Shown: positions 14,667 to 22,750 of the stretch, in pieces
Numbering within the stretch: position 1 is the first letter of the stretch
Layout of the letters: each line of letters opens with the position of its first letter
From: Solirubrobacteraceae bacterium
GTDB lineage: Bacteria; Actinomycetota; Thermoleophilia; Solirubrobacterales; Solirubrobacteraceae
Assembly: GCA_030447785.1 (NCBI GenBank)
Contig: JAUJOF010000020.1
Span: 1-35,812, forward strand
DNA: 35,812 bases
Direction of reading: 5' to 3'
Notes under the pieces: generated by a model
Seen by the model: the letters and a program-made list of their open reading frames with translations, nothing else
Databases searched by the model: none
What the model was told of the DNA's origin: nothing
Position numbers and translations under genes: made by a program

Positions 14667-15089
14667 TCAGGTCGTCGGGCGCAGCGGACGCACCGCGATG
14701 ACCACCGTGCTCAGCGCGCACGTGCGCCCGTCCTCGGCGTGCGCCTCGACGTCCCACACCCACAGGTCGTCGTGCTGCGCCCGCCGGCGGGCGGTCGCGG
14801 TGACCGCCCCGCCGGTGACGTCGGCGAGCACGCGCGTCTCGTTGGACATGCCCGAGGCGGTCATCCCCCGGAAGACGACGGCGTTCGCCGTCGCCGAGGA
14901 GGCCAGCCCCTCGGCCATCGCGGCCAGCACCCCGCCGTGCAGGAGCCCGTTGGCCCCCAGCAGGCCCGCGTGCACGCGCAGGCTCGCGCGCGCCTCTCCC
15001 ACGTCGCCGCACTCGTAGGCCACGCCCATCCGCCCGTCGAGGCAACGCTCGAAGGGGACGGCGGGCTCAAAGCCGGCACATGCGTGCAT
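14667..15089 (-). CDS. PaaI-type hotdog-fold thioesterase
   Basis: 140 residues. The hotdog signature NGLLHGGVLAAMAEGLASS (about 47-65) matches the HGG active-site region of PaaI/acyl-CoA thioesterase 4 types, with the conserved helix after it. Central strands are SNETRVLADVTGG and VTATARRRAQHDDLWVWDVE. Such enzymes hydrolyse aryl- or acyl-CoA thioesters; the substrate is unknown. It begins 2 nt after the stop of fbiC and must be cotranscribed with it, although no F420 step is known to need a thioesterase. Confidence 0.85.
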   Translation of the reverse strand: MHACAGFEPAVPFERCLDGRMGVAYECGDVGEARASLRVHAGLLGANGLLHGGVLAAMAEGLASSATANAVVFRGMTASGMSNETRVLADVTGGAVTATARRRAQHDDLWVWDVEAHAEDGRTCALSTVVIAVRPLRPTT

Positions 15090-15091
15090 CG

Positions 15092-17440
15092 CTACGCGGC
15101 CGCCGTGGACTCGGCGCGCCCGTACAGCGTGGTGCGCTGCTCGAGGCGGCGACCCAGGCGCTCGACCACCTCGCGCACGCCCTGGACGTCGAGGTGCTGG
15201 CCGTGGCCGGCGCCCGCGGCGCGAGAGATGTTCTCGTCCATCAGGGTTCCGCCGACGTCGTTGACCCCGGCGTGCAGGAGCTGCGCGACGCCGCGCAGGC
15301 CGATCTTCACCCACGAGGCCTGGATGTTGTCGATGTGGCCGTGATAGGCGATGCGCGCGACGGCGTGCATGAGCAGCGTCTCGCGGAAGGTCGGGCCGCG
15401 GCGCGCGTTGCCGCGAAGGTAGATCGGCGCGCCCATGTGCACGAAGGGCAGTGGGACGAACTCGGTGAATCCGCCGGTCTCCTTCTGCAGGTCGCGGGTG
15501 CACACGATGTGGCGCGCCCACGAGACGGGTTGCTCGACGGTGCCGAACATGATCGTCACGTTGGAGCGCAGACCCACGCCGTGCGCGGTGCGGTGGGCCT
15601 CGAGCCACTCCTGGGTGTCGACCTTGTCGGGGCACAGGACCGCGCGCACCGGGTCGTCGAGGATCTCCGCCGCCGTGCCCGGCAGCGAGCGCAGACCCGC
15701 CTCGGCCAGGCGGCGCAGGTAGTGCTCCAGCGGTTCGTCCAGGCGCCGGGCGCCCTCGGTGACCTCCAGCGCGGTGAACCCGTGCACGTGGATGTCCGGT
15801 GCAGCCGCCTTGACGGCGCGGCAGATGCGCTCGTAGGTGTCGCCGTCGAAACTCGGGTGGATGCCGCCCTGTAGGCAGATCTCCGTGGCCCCCGCCGCCC
15901 ACGCCTCGACCGCGCGCCGGGCGATCTCCTCGTCGCTGAGCAGGTAGGGCCTGCCGCGCAGGTTGAGGCTGAGCGGCCCCTTGGCGAACGCACAGAAGCG
16001 GCACTTGAAGGTGCACAGGTTCGTGTAGTTGACGTTGCGGGTGCGTACGAAGGTCACGCTGTCCCCCGCCGCCTGCGCGCGCAGCTCGTCGGCCAGCGCG
16101 GCGACGGCGACGACCTCGGGACCGCGGGCAGAGAAGAGCGCGGTGAGCTCCTCCACGCCCGGCTCGTGGCCGGCGCGCACGCCCTCGAGGACCTCGCCGA
16201 CGGCCCCGCCGGCGTGCGCCTCGCCTCCGAGCAGGGGCGCGGGGTCGGCGTTCGTGCCCGAGTACCAGGCGGTGGAGCGTCGGCCGATCAGCACGACCTC
16301 AGCTCCGTCGCCGACGTTGCGCGCTTCCTGGGTGCGCTGGGGGAGGAGGGCTCCGGGGTCGTCGCGGCCCAGGCCCTCCGCGTCGGCGCGGTCGAGCACG
16401 CCGGAGCGCACGCGCTCGTCCAGCCAGCGGTGCGAATCGAGGGCGAACTGCGGATAGACGGTCAGGCGGGGGGCGAGGACGTGGCCGCGCTGCTGGGTGG
16501 CGGCGCGCAGGCGGTCCAGCGCCGGCCAGGGCCGCTCGGGGTTGACGTGGTCGGCGGTGACGGGGGAGACGCCGCCCCAGTCGTCGATGCCCGCCTCCAG
16601 CAGCGCCCCGAAGTCCTCCGAGAGGTTCGGGGGTGCCTGCACGTGCACGTCGGCGGGCAGGATCAGCCGGGCCAGCGCGATCGCCTCCAGGAAGTCCTCG
16701 ACCGGGCAGGGAGGGTGGTGGCCCATCCCCGTGCCAGTCTTGGGCAGGAAGTTCTGGACGATGACCTCCTGCACGTGCCCGTGGCGCTCGTGGGCGGCCG
16801 CGATGGCCTCGAGTGCCGCGACGCGATCCGCGCGCTCCTCCCCGATCCCCACCAGGATGCCCGTGGTGAACGGGATCGCCAGCTCGCCGGCGGCCTCCAG
16901 CGTGGCCAGGCGGCGCGCGGGGTCCTTGTCGGGCGCCCCGCGGTGGCAGGGCAGATCGTCGCGCAGGGACTCGAGCATCATGCCCTGCGAGGCGGTGACG
17001 GTCCGCAGGCGCGCGAGCTCCTCGGCGTGCAGGGCGCCCGCGTTGGCGTGGGCCAGCAGACCGGTGTCCTCGAGCACGAGCTCGCATATCGCGGCCAGGT
17101 AGTCCACCGTCGAGGCGTGGCCCTGCCCGGCCAGCCAGTCGGCCGCGGCGGCGTACTGCAGCTCGGGGCGCTCGCCGAGCGTGAACAGCGCCTCGTGGCA
17201 GCCGGCCTCGGCGCCGCGGCGCGCGATGGCCAGCACCTGCTCGGGATCGAGGTAGGGATGGTCGAGCCTGGACGGCGGCTGGGCGAAGGTGCAGTACCAG
17301 CACCCGTCGCGGCACAGCATGGTCAGCGGGATGAAGACCTTGGGTGAGTAGGTGACCCGCCTTCCCCAGGCCCGGTCGCGCGTGGCGCGCGCGTCGGCCA
17401 TGAGATCGGCGAGCGGACGGTCCAGAAGCGCGGTGCTCAT
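15092..17440 (-). CDS. fbiC: FO synthase, fused CofG-CofH type (F420 biosynthesis)
   Basis: 782 residues from the ATG at 17440 (MSTALLDRPL); upstream in-frame codons give only an Arg-rich stretch. Two radical SAM domains lie in tandem. The CofG half has CRDGCWYC (Cys43, 47, 50) and the CofH half has CTFKCRFC (Cys476, 480, 483). Each coordinates a [4Fe-4S] cluster with S-adenosylmethionine. Together they make 7,8-didemethyl-8-hydroxy-5-deazariboflavin (FO) from tyrosine and a flavin precursor, the chromophore of cofactor F420. The fused two-domain form is the actinobacterial and algal arrangement; archaea use two genes. It is followed immediately by the thioesterase. Confidence 0.95.
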   Translation of the reverse strand: MSTALLDRPLADLMADARATRDRAWGRRVTYSPKVFIPLTMLCRDGCWYCTFAQPPSRLDHPYLDPEQVLAIARRGAEAGCHEALFTLGERPELQYAAAADWLAGQGHASTVDYLAAICELVLEDTGLLAHANAGALHAEELARLRTVTASQGMMLESLRDDLPCHRGAPDKDPARRLATLEAAGELAIPFTTGILVGIGEERADRVAALEAIAAAHERHGHVQEVIVQNFLPKTGTGMGHHPPCPVEDFLEAIALARLILPADVHVQAPPNLSEDFGALLEAGIDDWGGVSPVTADHVNPERPWPALDRLRAATQQRGHVLAPRLTVYPQFALDSHRWLDERVRSGVLDRADAEGLGRDDPGALLPQRTQEARNVGDGAEVVLIGRRSTAWYSGTNADPAPLLGGEAHAGGAVGEVLEGVRAGHEPGVEELTALFSARGPEVVAVAALADELRAQAAGDSVTFVRTRNVNYTNLCTFKCRFCAFAKGPLSLNLRGRPYLLSDEEIARRAVEAWAAGATEICLQGGIHPSFDGDTYERICRAVKAAAPDIHVHGFTALEVTEGARRLDEPLEHYLRRLAEAGLRSLPGTAAEILDDPVRAVLCPDKVDTQEWLEAHRTAHGVGLRSNVTIMFGTVEQPVSWARHIVCTRDLQKETGGFTEFVPLPFVHMGAPIYLRGNARRGPTFRETLLMHAVARIAYHGHIDNIQASWVKIGLRGVAQLLHAGVNDVGGTLMDENISRAAGAGHGQHLDVQGVREVVERLGRRLEQRTTLYGRAESTAAA

Positions 17441-17552
17441 ACCGCCGGCGACCGTAGCGCGCGGGGAGGGTGCGACGTGCCCAGCCACCCGACCGACACC
17501 TTCGAGCGTCTGCCGCTTGCGGGGCGTGCCAATCTGGGTAGCCGCCGCTCGA

Positions 17553-17999
17553 ATGCAACGCGAGGTGCTGATCGCCGCCACGCCCGAGACGGTGTGGGCC
17601 GTGCTCGCCGACCCCTACGCCTACCCGAGCTGGGTCCTGGGCTCGGGCGACATCCGCGCCGCCGACGACGACTGGCCGCGGCCGGGCGCCCGCTTCCACC
17701 ACACCGCGGGGGCCCCGGGTCTGCGCCGCCGCGACTCCACCCGCGTGATCGAGGCCGACCCACCGCGGCGCCTGGTGCTCGAGGTCCGCGCCCGCCCCTG
17801 GAACGTCGCCGACGTCGACCTGCGCCTCGAGCGCGAGGGCGAGCACACCCGCGTGGCCCTGCGCGAGACCGCCGAGGGCGGCCTGCTCGGCCTGGTGGCC
17901 AACCCGGGCCTGCACGCGCTCATCGCCCTGCGCAACGGCCTCAGCCTCGACCGCCTGCGCCAGCTCGTCGAGCAGCGCGCCGGCGCCTTCGGGCACTGA
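17553..17999 (+). CDS. SRPBCC-family (polyketide cyclase/START-like) protein
   Basis: 148 residues from the ATG at 17553. The sequence begins with the typical first strand and helix of the helix-grip fold (MQREVLIAATPETVWAVLAD, PYAYPSWV). It continues with TRVIEADPPRRLVLEVRA and ends with a long C-terminal helix (LRNGLSLDRLRQLVEQ). Members bind small hydrophobic ligands or act as cyclases. No substrate can be assigned. It is divergent from fbiC with about 110 bp between the starts, and lies just upstream of the DUF389 gene. Confidence 0.8.
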   Translation: MQREVLIAATPETVWAVLADPYAYPSWVLGSGDIRAADDDWPRPGARFHHTAGAPGLRRRDSTRVIEADPPRRLVLEVRARPWNVADVDLRLEREGEHTRVALRETAEGGLLGLVANPGLHALIALRNGLSLDRLRQLVEQRAGAFGH

Positions 18000-18053
18000 T
18001 CCCCCGGCCGGGTTCCCGGCGAGCGCCCGCCCGGCCGTCTACAGTCGGCGTCC

Positions 18054-19046
18054 GTGATCCACCTGCGCATCGTGGCTCCCGAATCGATCGCCGACGAGGC
18101 GGTCGCACTGCTGGAGGGCGACGAGTCGGTCGTCAACGTGGTGCGTCTGCGCGGCGTGGCGCTGAAGCCGGCCGGCGACGTGGTGCTGTGCGACGTCGCA
18201 CACGAGGATGCCAGCGTCGTGGTCGCCGATCTGCGCGAGCTGGGCATCGCCGAGTGCGGATCCATCGCCCTCGAGGAGGTCGACACGGAGGTCTCCGCCG
18301 CCGGCGACCGCGCGGTCCGCCTCGCGCGGGGCGACCCCGCCGACGCGGTGGTGTGGGAGCAGGTCGAGGCGCGCACGTCGGAGTCCGTGACGCTCTCGGC
18401 GACCTACCTGGTCTTCATGGCGCTGGCCGCCCTCATCGCCGGCGTGGGGATCTTCCTCGACTCGCCGATCCTCGTCATCGGCGGCATGGTGGTCGGGCCC
18501 GAGTTCGGCCCGATCGCCGGCTTCTGTGTGGCCGCCGTGCAACGCCGCCCGGCCCTGGCCCTGCGCGGCGGCCTGGCGCTGCTGATCGGCCTCTCGGTTG
18601 CCGTCACCGCGTCCCTCGTGGCCGCCGCCGCCTTTCGCGCCACGGGCATCACCCCCCAGACGTTCACCCAGGCCGACCACGACCTGGCCGCGATCATCGC
18701 CAACCCCGACGTGCTCTCCTTCTTCGTGGCGTGCTGCGCGGGGATCGCCGGAGTGCTCTCGCTGTCCACCCAGAAGTCCAGCGCCCTCATCGGCGTCGTC
18801 ATCTCTGTCACGACCCTGCCCGCGGCCGCCAACGTCGGCATCGCGCTCACCTACGGCGACGGCGGCTCGCTGCAGGGATCGCTGGCCCAGCTCGCGCTCA
18901 ACATCACCGGGATCCTGATGGCGGGCCTGGTCACCCTCGCCGCTCAGCGCCTGCTGTACCTGCGCCGGTGGAAGCGCCACCGCCGGGAGGCCGGCCCGTC
19001 CACAGCGACCGCCGCGCCATCCACGCCGGCCGGCTCCCGCCGCTGA
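18054..19046 (+). CDS. DUF389 (TIGR00341-like) membrane protein
   Basis: 330 residues from a GTG. The first 110 residues form a soluble domain (MIHLRIVAPESIADEAVALL). About six membrane helices follow, including the family's conserved region LDSPILVIGGMVVGPEFGPI (about 139-158) and STQKSSALIGVVISVTTLPA (about 239-258). The C-terminus is a short basic tail. DUF389 proteins are widespread in actinobacteria and cyanobacteria and have no settled function. It is the last host gene before the integrated element; nothing is seen between 19047 and 19169. Confidence 0.88.
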   Translation: MIHLRIVAPESIADEAVALLEGDESVVNVVRLRGVALKPAGDVVLCDVAHEDASVVVADLRELGIAECGSIALEEVDTEVSAAGDRAVRLARGDPADAVVWEQVEARTSESVTLSATYLVFMALAALIAGVGIFLDSPILVIGGMVVGPEFGPIAGFCVAAVQRRPALALRGGLALLIGLSVAVTASLVAAAAFRATGITPQTFTQADHDLAAIIANPDVLSFFVACCAGIAGVLSLSTQKSSALIGVVISVTTLPAAANVGIALTYGDGGSLQGSLAQLALNITGILMAGLVTLAAQRLLYLRRWKRHRREAGPSTATAAPSTPAGSRR

Positions 19047-19169
19047 CCTCTGGTATGAGCGCGGTCACGGGCGGGGGTAGCCGCCCCTCCATCCAAGAAG
19101 AGAAGGACGAGCCTGGTGCCGAGCGGATGCGCCGCCGAAGGGCCCGCTGATGCCGCGCGGTGGGTCGTC

Positions 19170-19212
19170 ATCGGGGCGCCCGGATTCGAACCGGGGACCT
19201 CACCGACCCGAA
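19170..19212 (-). repeat. Left attachment site: 43-bp copy of tRNA-Pro 3' half
   Basis: Identical over 43 bp to 35758-35800. On the minus strand it begins with the anticodon loop TTCGGGT and runs through the T arm to the discriminator base plus one nucleotide. The 5' half of a tRNA does not precede it, so it is not a gene but the duplicated att core. Confidence 0.95.
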
Positions 19213-19344
19213 ACATGCAGGGAGGCACGCGGCGCACCCTCGCCATTGGCGCGCCCAGTGGGCGGTTTTCCTGCACATGACGCCGAATCCGAGCGCCCGC
19301 ACTGGCAGCCGCGATAGCAGCCGATACGGGGCAATCTCGGGCGG

Positions 19345-19374
19345 TTTGGGCACCAGGACGGGCTGGTGCCCAAA
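19345..19374. promoter_or_regulatory. Inverted pair of TTTGGGCACCAG (candidate integrase arm sites)
   Basis: TTTGGGCACCAG, six bases (GACGGG), then CTGGTGCCCAAA: a perfect 12-bp inverted repeat 133 bp inside the left att core. The 10-bp core TTGGGCACCA recurs twice in tandem at 35655-35674, close to the right att core. It could also act as a hairpin or as an operator for the gene at 19452. The remaining 19213-19451 stretch has no gene. Confidence 0.55.
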
Positions 19375-19451
19375 GGACGGGGCGCTGCTAGCTGCACGAG
19401 ACTGCCGGGGGGCCCGCCCCCCTTCACAGCGGACTTAGACTGGTGAGACGG

Positions 19452-20141
19452 ATGGATCAGCGGCTAGCCCAACGCGCGATGACGCCGCGCTACACCTTCT
19501 CGCAGGCCGCCTTGCTGGTTGGCCGACGGCCGGACACGATCCGGCGGTGGAGCGTGGGCAACCCTCGGAGCTACCAGGGGCAGTCCGTCTTCGACAAGCC
19601 CCTGATCGAGGCCGATGGGGTGCGTCACGACGGCCAGTTGCCCTTGTCCTTCCTGAACCTCCTTGAGCTACAGATGCTGTCGCGCTACCGCGACGACGCG
19701 GCGCTGCAGGCGATCCGCCCTGCGCTCGAGTACGCGGCCGAGGCGCTCGACCAGGCTCGCCCGTTGCTAAGCGTGGATTTCCACGTGCATGGCGGCGAAC
19801 TGTTCACTAGGTTTGCGGCCTCGAGGGCTAGCGGCGGCGAACTAGTCGTCAACGCAACTCGAGGCGGGCAGGTCACGCTCGCTGAGGTAGTCGCCGAGGC
19901 CACGAGCAACATCGACTACGACGAGGGGACCGCTTATCGACTGTGGCTGCGCTCCCGCCGCGTGCCGGTCTTTGTGGACACACGCGTCGCATCGGGCCAG
20001 CCAATCACCTCCGAGACTGGGGTGCGGATCGATGCCATCGACACCCGGCATCGCGAGGGCTACCGCGACGAAGAGATCGCCTACGACACAGGCGCCAACC
20101 AGGAAGAGATCACCGCCGCGCTCGAGCTCGCTGCTGCGTGA
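19452..20141 (+). CDS. Antitoxin, DUF433/VapB45-like with N-terminal HTH
   Basis: 229 residues from the ATG at 19452; a GTG at 19443 is possible. The N-terminal HTH is MerR-like (YTFSQAALLVGRRPDTIRRW). The C-terminal region (IDAIDTRHREGYRDEEIAYD and GANQEEITAALELA) resembles DUF433, the toxin-binding part of this antitoxin type. Length and arrangement match the M. tuberculosis VapB45 antitoxin, and the next gene resembles its toxin. Stop and next start overlap (GTGA). Role: autoregulated antitoxin that neutralises the PIN-like nuclease. Position at the left end fits a maintenance or cargo module. Confidence 0.75.
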   Translation: MDQRLAQRAMTPRYTFSQAALLVGRRPDTIRRWSVGNPRSYQGQSVFDKPLIEADGVRHDGQLPLSFLNLLELQMLSRYRDDAALQAIRPALEYAAEALDQARPLLSVDFHVHGGELFTRFAASRASGGELVVNATRGGQVTLAEVVAEATSNIDYDEGTAYRLWLRSRRVPVFVDTRVASGQPITSETGVRIDAIDTRHREGYRDEEIAYDTGANQEEITAALELAAA

Positions 20142-20542
20142 TCGATCAGATCTACGTCGAGAACGGCGTAGGGCGAGCCGTGATGGAGGCGATCAATCTA
20201 TTCACTCCGCGTCATCGCGTGACCGCGGTCTGGCAGCACGACATACACCCTCAGATGCAGCGCAAGCAGTATGGCGACGAGTGGTGGATCGCCGATGTGG
20301 CCGGTCGTGGAATGGCGATCCTCACCCAGGATCGCGCGATCATCGACGAAGCTACCGAACGCCAGGCCATCGTCGATAGCGAGGCCAAGGTCATCGCGTT
20401 GGGCAAGGCGAACTACACCACCTGGGAGAAGCTGCGTTGCGTCGTCAACCACTGGGAGGCGGTCGATCGATTGCTGCGCGCCCCGGGGCCACAGGCGATC
20501 ACCTTGCTGCTCAGCGAAGCCCGTTTCGAGAGGCTGCCCTAA
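20138..20542 (+). CDS. Toxin, VapC45-like PIN-fold nuclease
   Basis: 134 residues from a GTG overlapping the antitoxin stop. It has the features of the small PIN-like toxins paired with DUF433 antitoxins: an early acidic strand (IDQIYVENGVGRAVMEAI), WWIADVAGRGMAILTQDRAI in the middle (the D-R strand), and a late helix WEKLRCVVNHWEAVDRLL. PIN toxins are Mg-dependent RNases that cut tRNA or rRNA; the target here is unknown. Its last 4 bp overlap tail-to-tail with the convergent minus-strand gene. Confidence 0.7.
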   Translation: MIDQIYVENGVGRAVMEAINLFTPRHRVTAVWQHDIHPQMQRKQYGDEWWIADVAGRGMAILTQDRAIIDEATERQAIVDSEAKVIALGKANYTTWEKLRCVVNHWEAVDRLLRAPGPQAITLLLSEARFERLP

Positions 20543-21270
20543 CCGCCGCCGCGTCGCTGCCGGCGGGTCCGCTGGGCGCGTGCGCTGCGGCGAGACTTGT
20601 CGAGGAACTGCTCCCCACTGCGGTCCTGGCGGTCGTGGCCCCACGTCACCCGGCCGAGCGCTTCGAGTGCCGAAGCCCTCGAGCGCCAGATCTTGCGCTC
20701 ATCGGATGCTCGAACACTGGGCTCCATCCCAGCAGCCTGCGCGGTATGCGGATCGCATAGCAGCGCCCTCGCGCGGTCGCGCGCGATCCGCGCGCCACAG
20801 TAGCCGTCGCGGCCCGAGTAGAGGCACTGACGCGCGCCGTAACGAGCGACGACCTCCGCACCGCGCTTGGCTTCCTCTAGACGGAAGCGCGGCGCCTTAT
20901 CGACCGGCTCGTCGCTGTGGGCACACCATCCGCTGACCTGTGCTTTAACCACCAGGAACGGCTTGGGCGGGTATATCGATCGCGCCTCCACGCACCACCG
21001 AGCGAGGCACTGAACCGCATCGCGGCCTTGACCGGGGCGGGGGCAGTAGAGGCGTGCCACCTCGAAGGGAGCGAGGGAAGCGACCGCCTGACGGAAGTGC
21101 TCGTCGCGGAGCAGTCTCAAGGCGACGAGCTCGCCCGCGCGCGCCCACGCCTCGGCGCGTCGCTCTGCCGGCGTGAGATCTGGTTCAGGGACGACGGGCA
21201 GGGAGGCGGCCCAGCGGGAGGGCTTAAGTCGGCTTTCGACTGGCGGCAGAGCATGCATCCTGGCTCGCAT
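20539..21270 (-). CDS. Cys-rich protein of unknown function
   Basis: 243 residues from the ATG at 21270. It is the only minus-strand gene of the element. A helical middle (AERRAEAWARAGELVALRLL, EHFRQAVASLAPFEVARLYC) precedes a Cys-containing region (CLARWCVEARSIYPPKPFLV, VSGWCAHSDEP, QCLYSGRDGYCGARI, ALLCDPHT) that may bind zinc. The C-terminus is very basic. I do not recognise a family. Its start overlaps head-to-head with the XRE regulator by 2 bp, and its end overlaps the toxin, which is unusually tight. Confidence 0.55.
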   Translation of the reverse strand: MRARMHALPPVESRLKPSRWAASLPVVPEPDLTPAERRAEAWARAGELVALRLLRDEHFRQAVASLAPFEVARLYCPRPGQGRDAVQCLARWCVEARSIYPPKPFLVVKAQVSGWCAHSDEPVDKAPRFRLEEAKRGAEVVARYGARQCLYSGRDGYCGARIARDRARALLCDPHTAQAAGMEPSVRASDERKIWRSRASALEALGRVTWGHDRQDRSGEQFLDKSRRSARAQRTRRQRRGGG

Positions 21271-21577
21271 GAGGCCACCGATGATGCCCGTCGCCCCGGT
21301 CGGCTCCGCGTTGCGCGAAGCGCGTCTCGCGGCCGGGATGACGATTGAGCAGCTCGCGGTGCGAGCGGGCATCGGCGGCGCGACGGTCGAGCGGATCGAA
21401 CATGGCCGCGTCGCGCCTCACCGGGCGACCCTCTTCGCCCTGGCCCATGCGCTGCCAGGGCCGGTCAATGAGAAGCGCCCGGCGCAAGAACCGGGCGCTT
21501 CCCAGAGCAACGCCGCCGTGGGGATCGGCGACCTTGCGAAGACTGCCGGTGGAGCGGCAGGCAGTGCCCAACACTAG
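21269..21577 (+). CDS. XRE/Cro-CI family HTH regulator
   Basis: 102 residues from the ATG at 21269; ATGs at 21281 and 21284 are possible. A full HTH domain is visible (GSALREARLAAGMTIEQLAV, then GIGGATVERIEHGRVAPHRA). The C-terminal 40 residues are low complexity, and their DNA contains a perfect 10-bp stem (21473-21500) that looks like a terminator. A frame change shortly before it would give a stop at a TGA just ahead of the stem. Likely the element's repressor or activator, since it faces the Cys-rich gene and precedes the replication genes. Confidence 0.7.
   Translation: MRPPMMPVAPVGSALREARLAAGMTIEQLAVRAGIGGATVERIEHGRVAPHRATLFALAHALPGPVNEKRPAQEPGASQSNAAVGIGDLAKTAGGAAGSAQH
21473..21500 (+). 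terminator. Terminator-like hairpin (10-bp perfect stem)
   Basis: AAGCGCCCGG, loop CGCAAGAA, CCGGGCGCTT. The closing TT is followed by CCC rather than a T-run. It lies in the 3' part of the XRE gene, 270 bp before the primase gene. The stretch between 21578 and 21772 shows no gene. Confidence 0.5.
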
Positions 21578-21772
21578 CGCCCCCAGCGGCGCCACAGACT
21601 TCGGTGCGGCGCCTCCGTTGCCCGCCGCCGCCGAGGGCGCGCGCCCCCCGGACGCTCAAGCTGCGGGCGATCCGGGGGGCAGCAGCGCGCCCCGTCCACG
21701 CGCACGCCTCTGTTTCGCCTGCTTGCCCGCTTGGGCCCGAGGTGCCGATATCGAGCGCCAGGAGGAGCGGTG

Positions 21773-22750
21773 GTGAGCTTCACCGACGCGGCCATCCCGC
21801 AGCACGACGCGCGGCGCCTGCTGCCAGCAGCGATCACCGGTGGCGGCCAGGAGCCCGAGGCCAGCTCGCTCGAGGTGCGTTACCGCCAGCCGGGCCAGCC
21901 GATGCGTCGCACGTTCTTCGCGTGTCGCGACCTCGCCGGCGTGAGCGCGACCGCCGCAATGCTCGCCGAAGGAGGTCACGACGTCTACGTCAACACGGCG
22001 CCCTTGACCTACCGCTTCGGGGGAGCCGACGCCATCGCCCGCAAGTGGGTTCTCGCCGTCGACCTGGACCGCGACGACGCGCTCGAGCGCCTGGCCACTT
22101 TCGAGCCGCCGCCCTCGATCGTCATCACGACGGGCACGAACGGCAACGCGCACGCGTACTGGCCGCTCCTGCGTCCGCTGGAGCCCGGCCACGCGGTGAT
22201 CGCCACCCGACGCCTGGCCTATGCCCTCGAGGCCGACATGCGCGCGACCGACGCCGCGCGGATCCTGCGCCTACCAGGGACGTGGAACTTCAAGCACTCG
22301 CCGCCTGCGCCCGTGCTGTGCGTGCGCCTTGAGCTCGAGTCCTTCACGGCCGCCCAGGTCGTCGGGCACCTGCCCGACCCACCAGAGCGGCGCCTCGAGC
22401 CCGTCCCCGGCAGGCAGGCGCCGGGGAGGCGCGACAGCACCGATCCGCTGCGCGGCGTGCCCGCCGAGGTCTACGCCCGCGCGCTCACTGGCCGCGAACC
22501 CAGCCGCGACCACAAGATCGCGTGCCCCTTCCACGACGACGCGACGCCCTCTATGCACCTCTACGGGAACGGGTGGGCGTGCTTTGCCTGCGCGCCGCTG
22601 CGCGAGGGCCGCGACCACCTCGGCGGCGACATCTACGTCTTCGCCGGCCTGCTGTGGGGCCTTGACTGGCGCGACCGCGACCAGTTCCTCGAGCTACGCC
22701 GCCGCCTGGCCGCCGAGCTACTGCCCCACGTCCGCGAGGCCGCGGCATGA
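21773..22750 (+). CDS. AEP-type (RepB-like) primase with CHC2 zinc finger
   Basis: 325 residues from a GTG with GGAGGAG five bases upstream, which fixes the start. The N-terminal half is a prim-pol of the archaeo-eukaryotic type: catalytic WVLAVDLDRDD (Asp97, Asp99), SIVITTGTNGNAHAYWPLL, and RILRLPGTWNFK. The C-terminal part has a CHC2-like zinc finger (CPFH, Cys251/His254, and CFAC, Cys270/Cys273) of the kind normally found on DnaG primases. It would synthesise primers for the element's own replication. Its last 4 bp overlap the D5-like helicase gene, and the two probably work as one replicase. Confidence 0.82.
   Translation: MSFTDAAIPQHDARRLLPAAITGGGQEPEASSLEVRYRQPGQPMRRTFFACRDLAGVSATAAMLAEGGHDVYVNTAPLTYRFGGADAIARKWVLAVDLDRDDALERLATFEPPPSIVITTGTNGNAHAYWPLLRPLEPGHAVIATRRLAYALEADMRATDAARILRLPGTWNFKHSPPAPVLCVRLELESFTAAQVVGHLPDPPERRLEPVPGRQAPGRRDSTDPLRGVPAEVYARALTGREPSRDHKIACPFHDDATPSMHLYGNGWACFACAPLREGRDHLGGDIYVFAGLLWGLDWRDRDQFLELRRRLAAELLPHVREAAA

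Noticed and set aside
15092..17440. Large plus-strand frames opposite fbiC
   Set aside because: They are mirror frames of a high-GC gene with Gly/Ala/Val-rich nonsense and no motifs, whereas the minus strand has both radical SAM signatures.
19170..19212. A tRNA gene at the left boundary
   Set aside because: Only the 3' half is present and no 5' half or D arm precedes it; it is the att duplicate.
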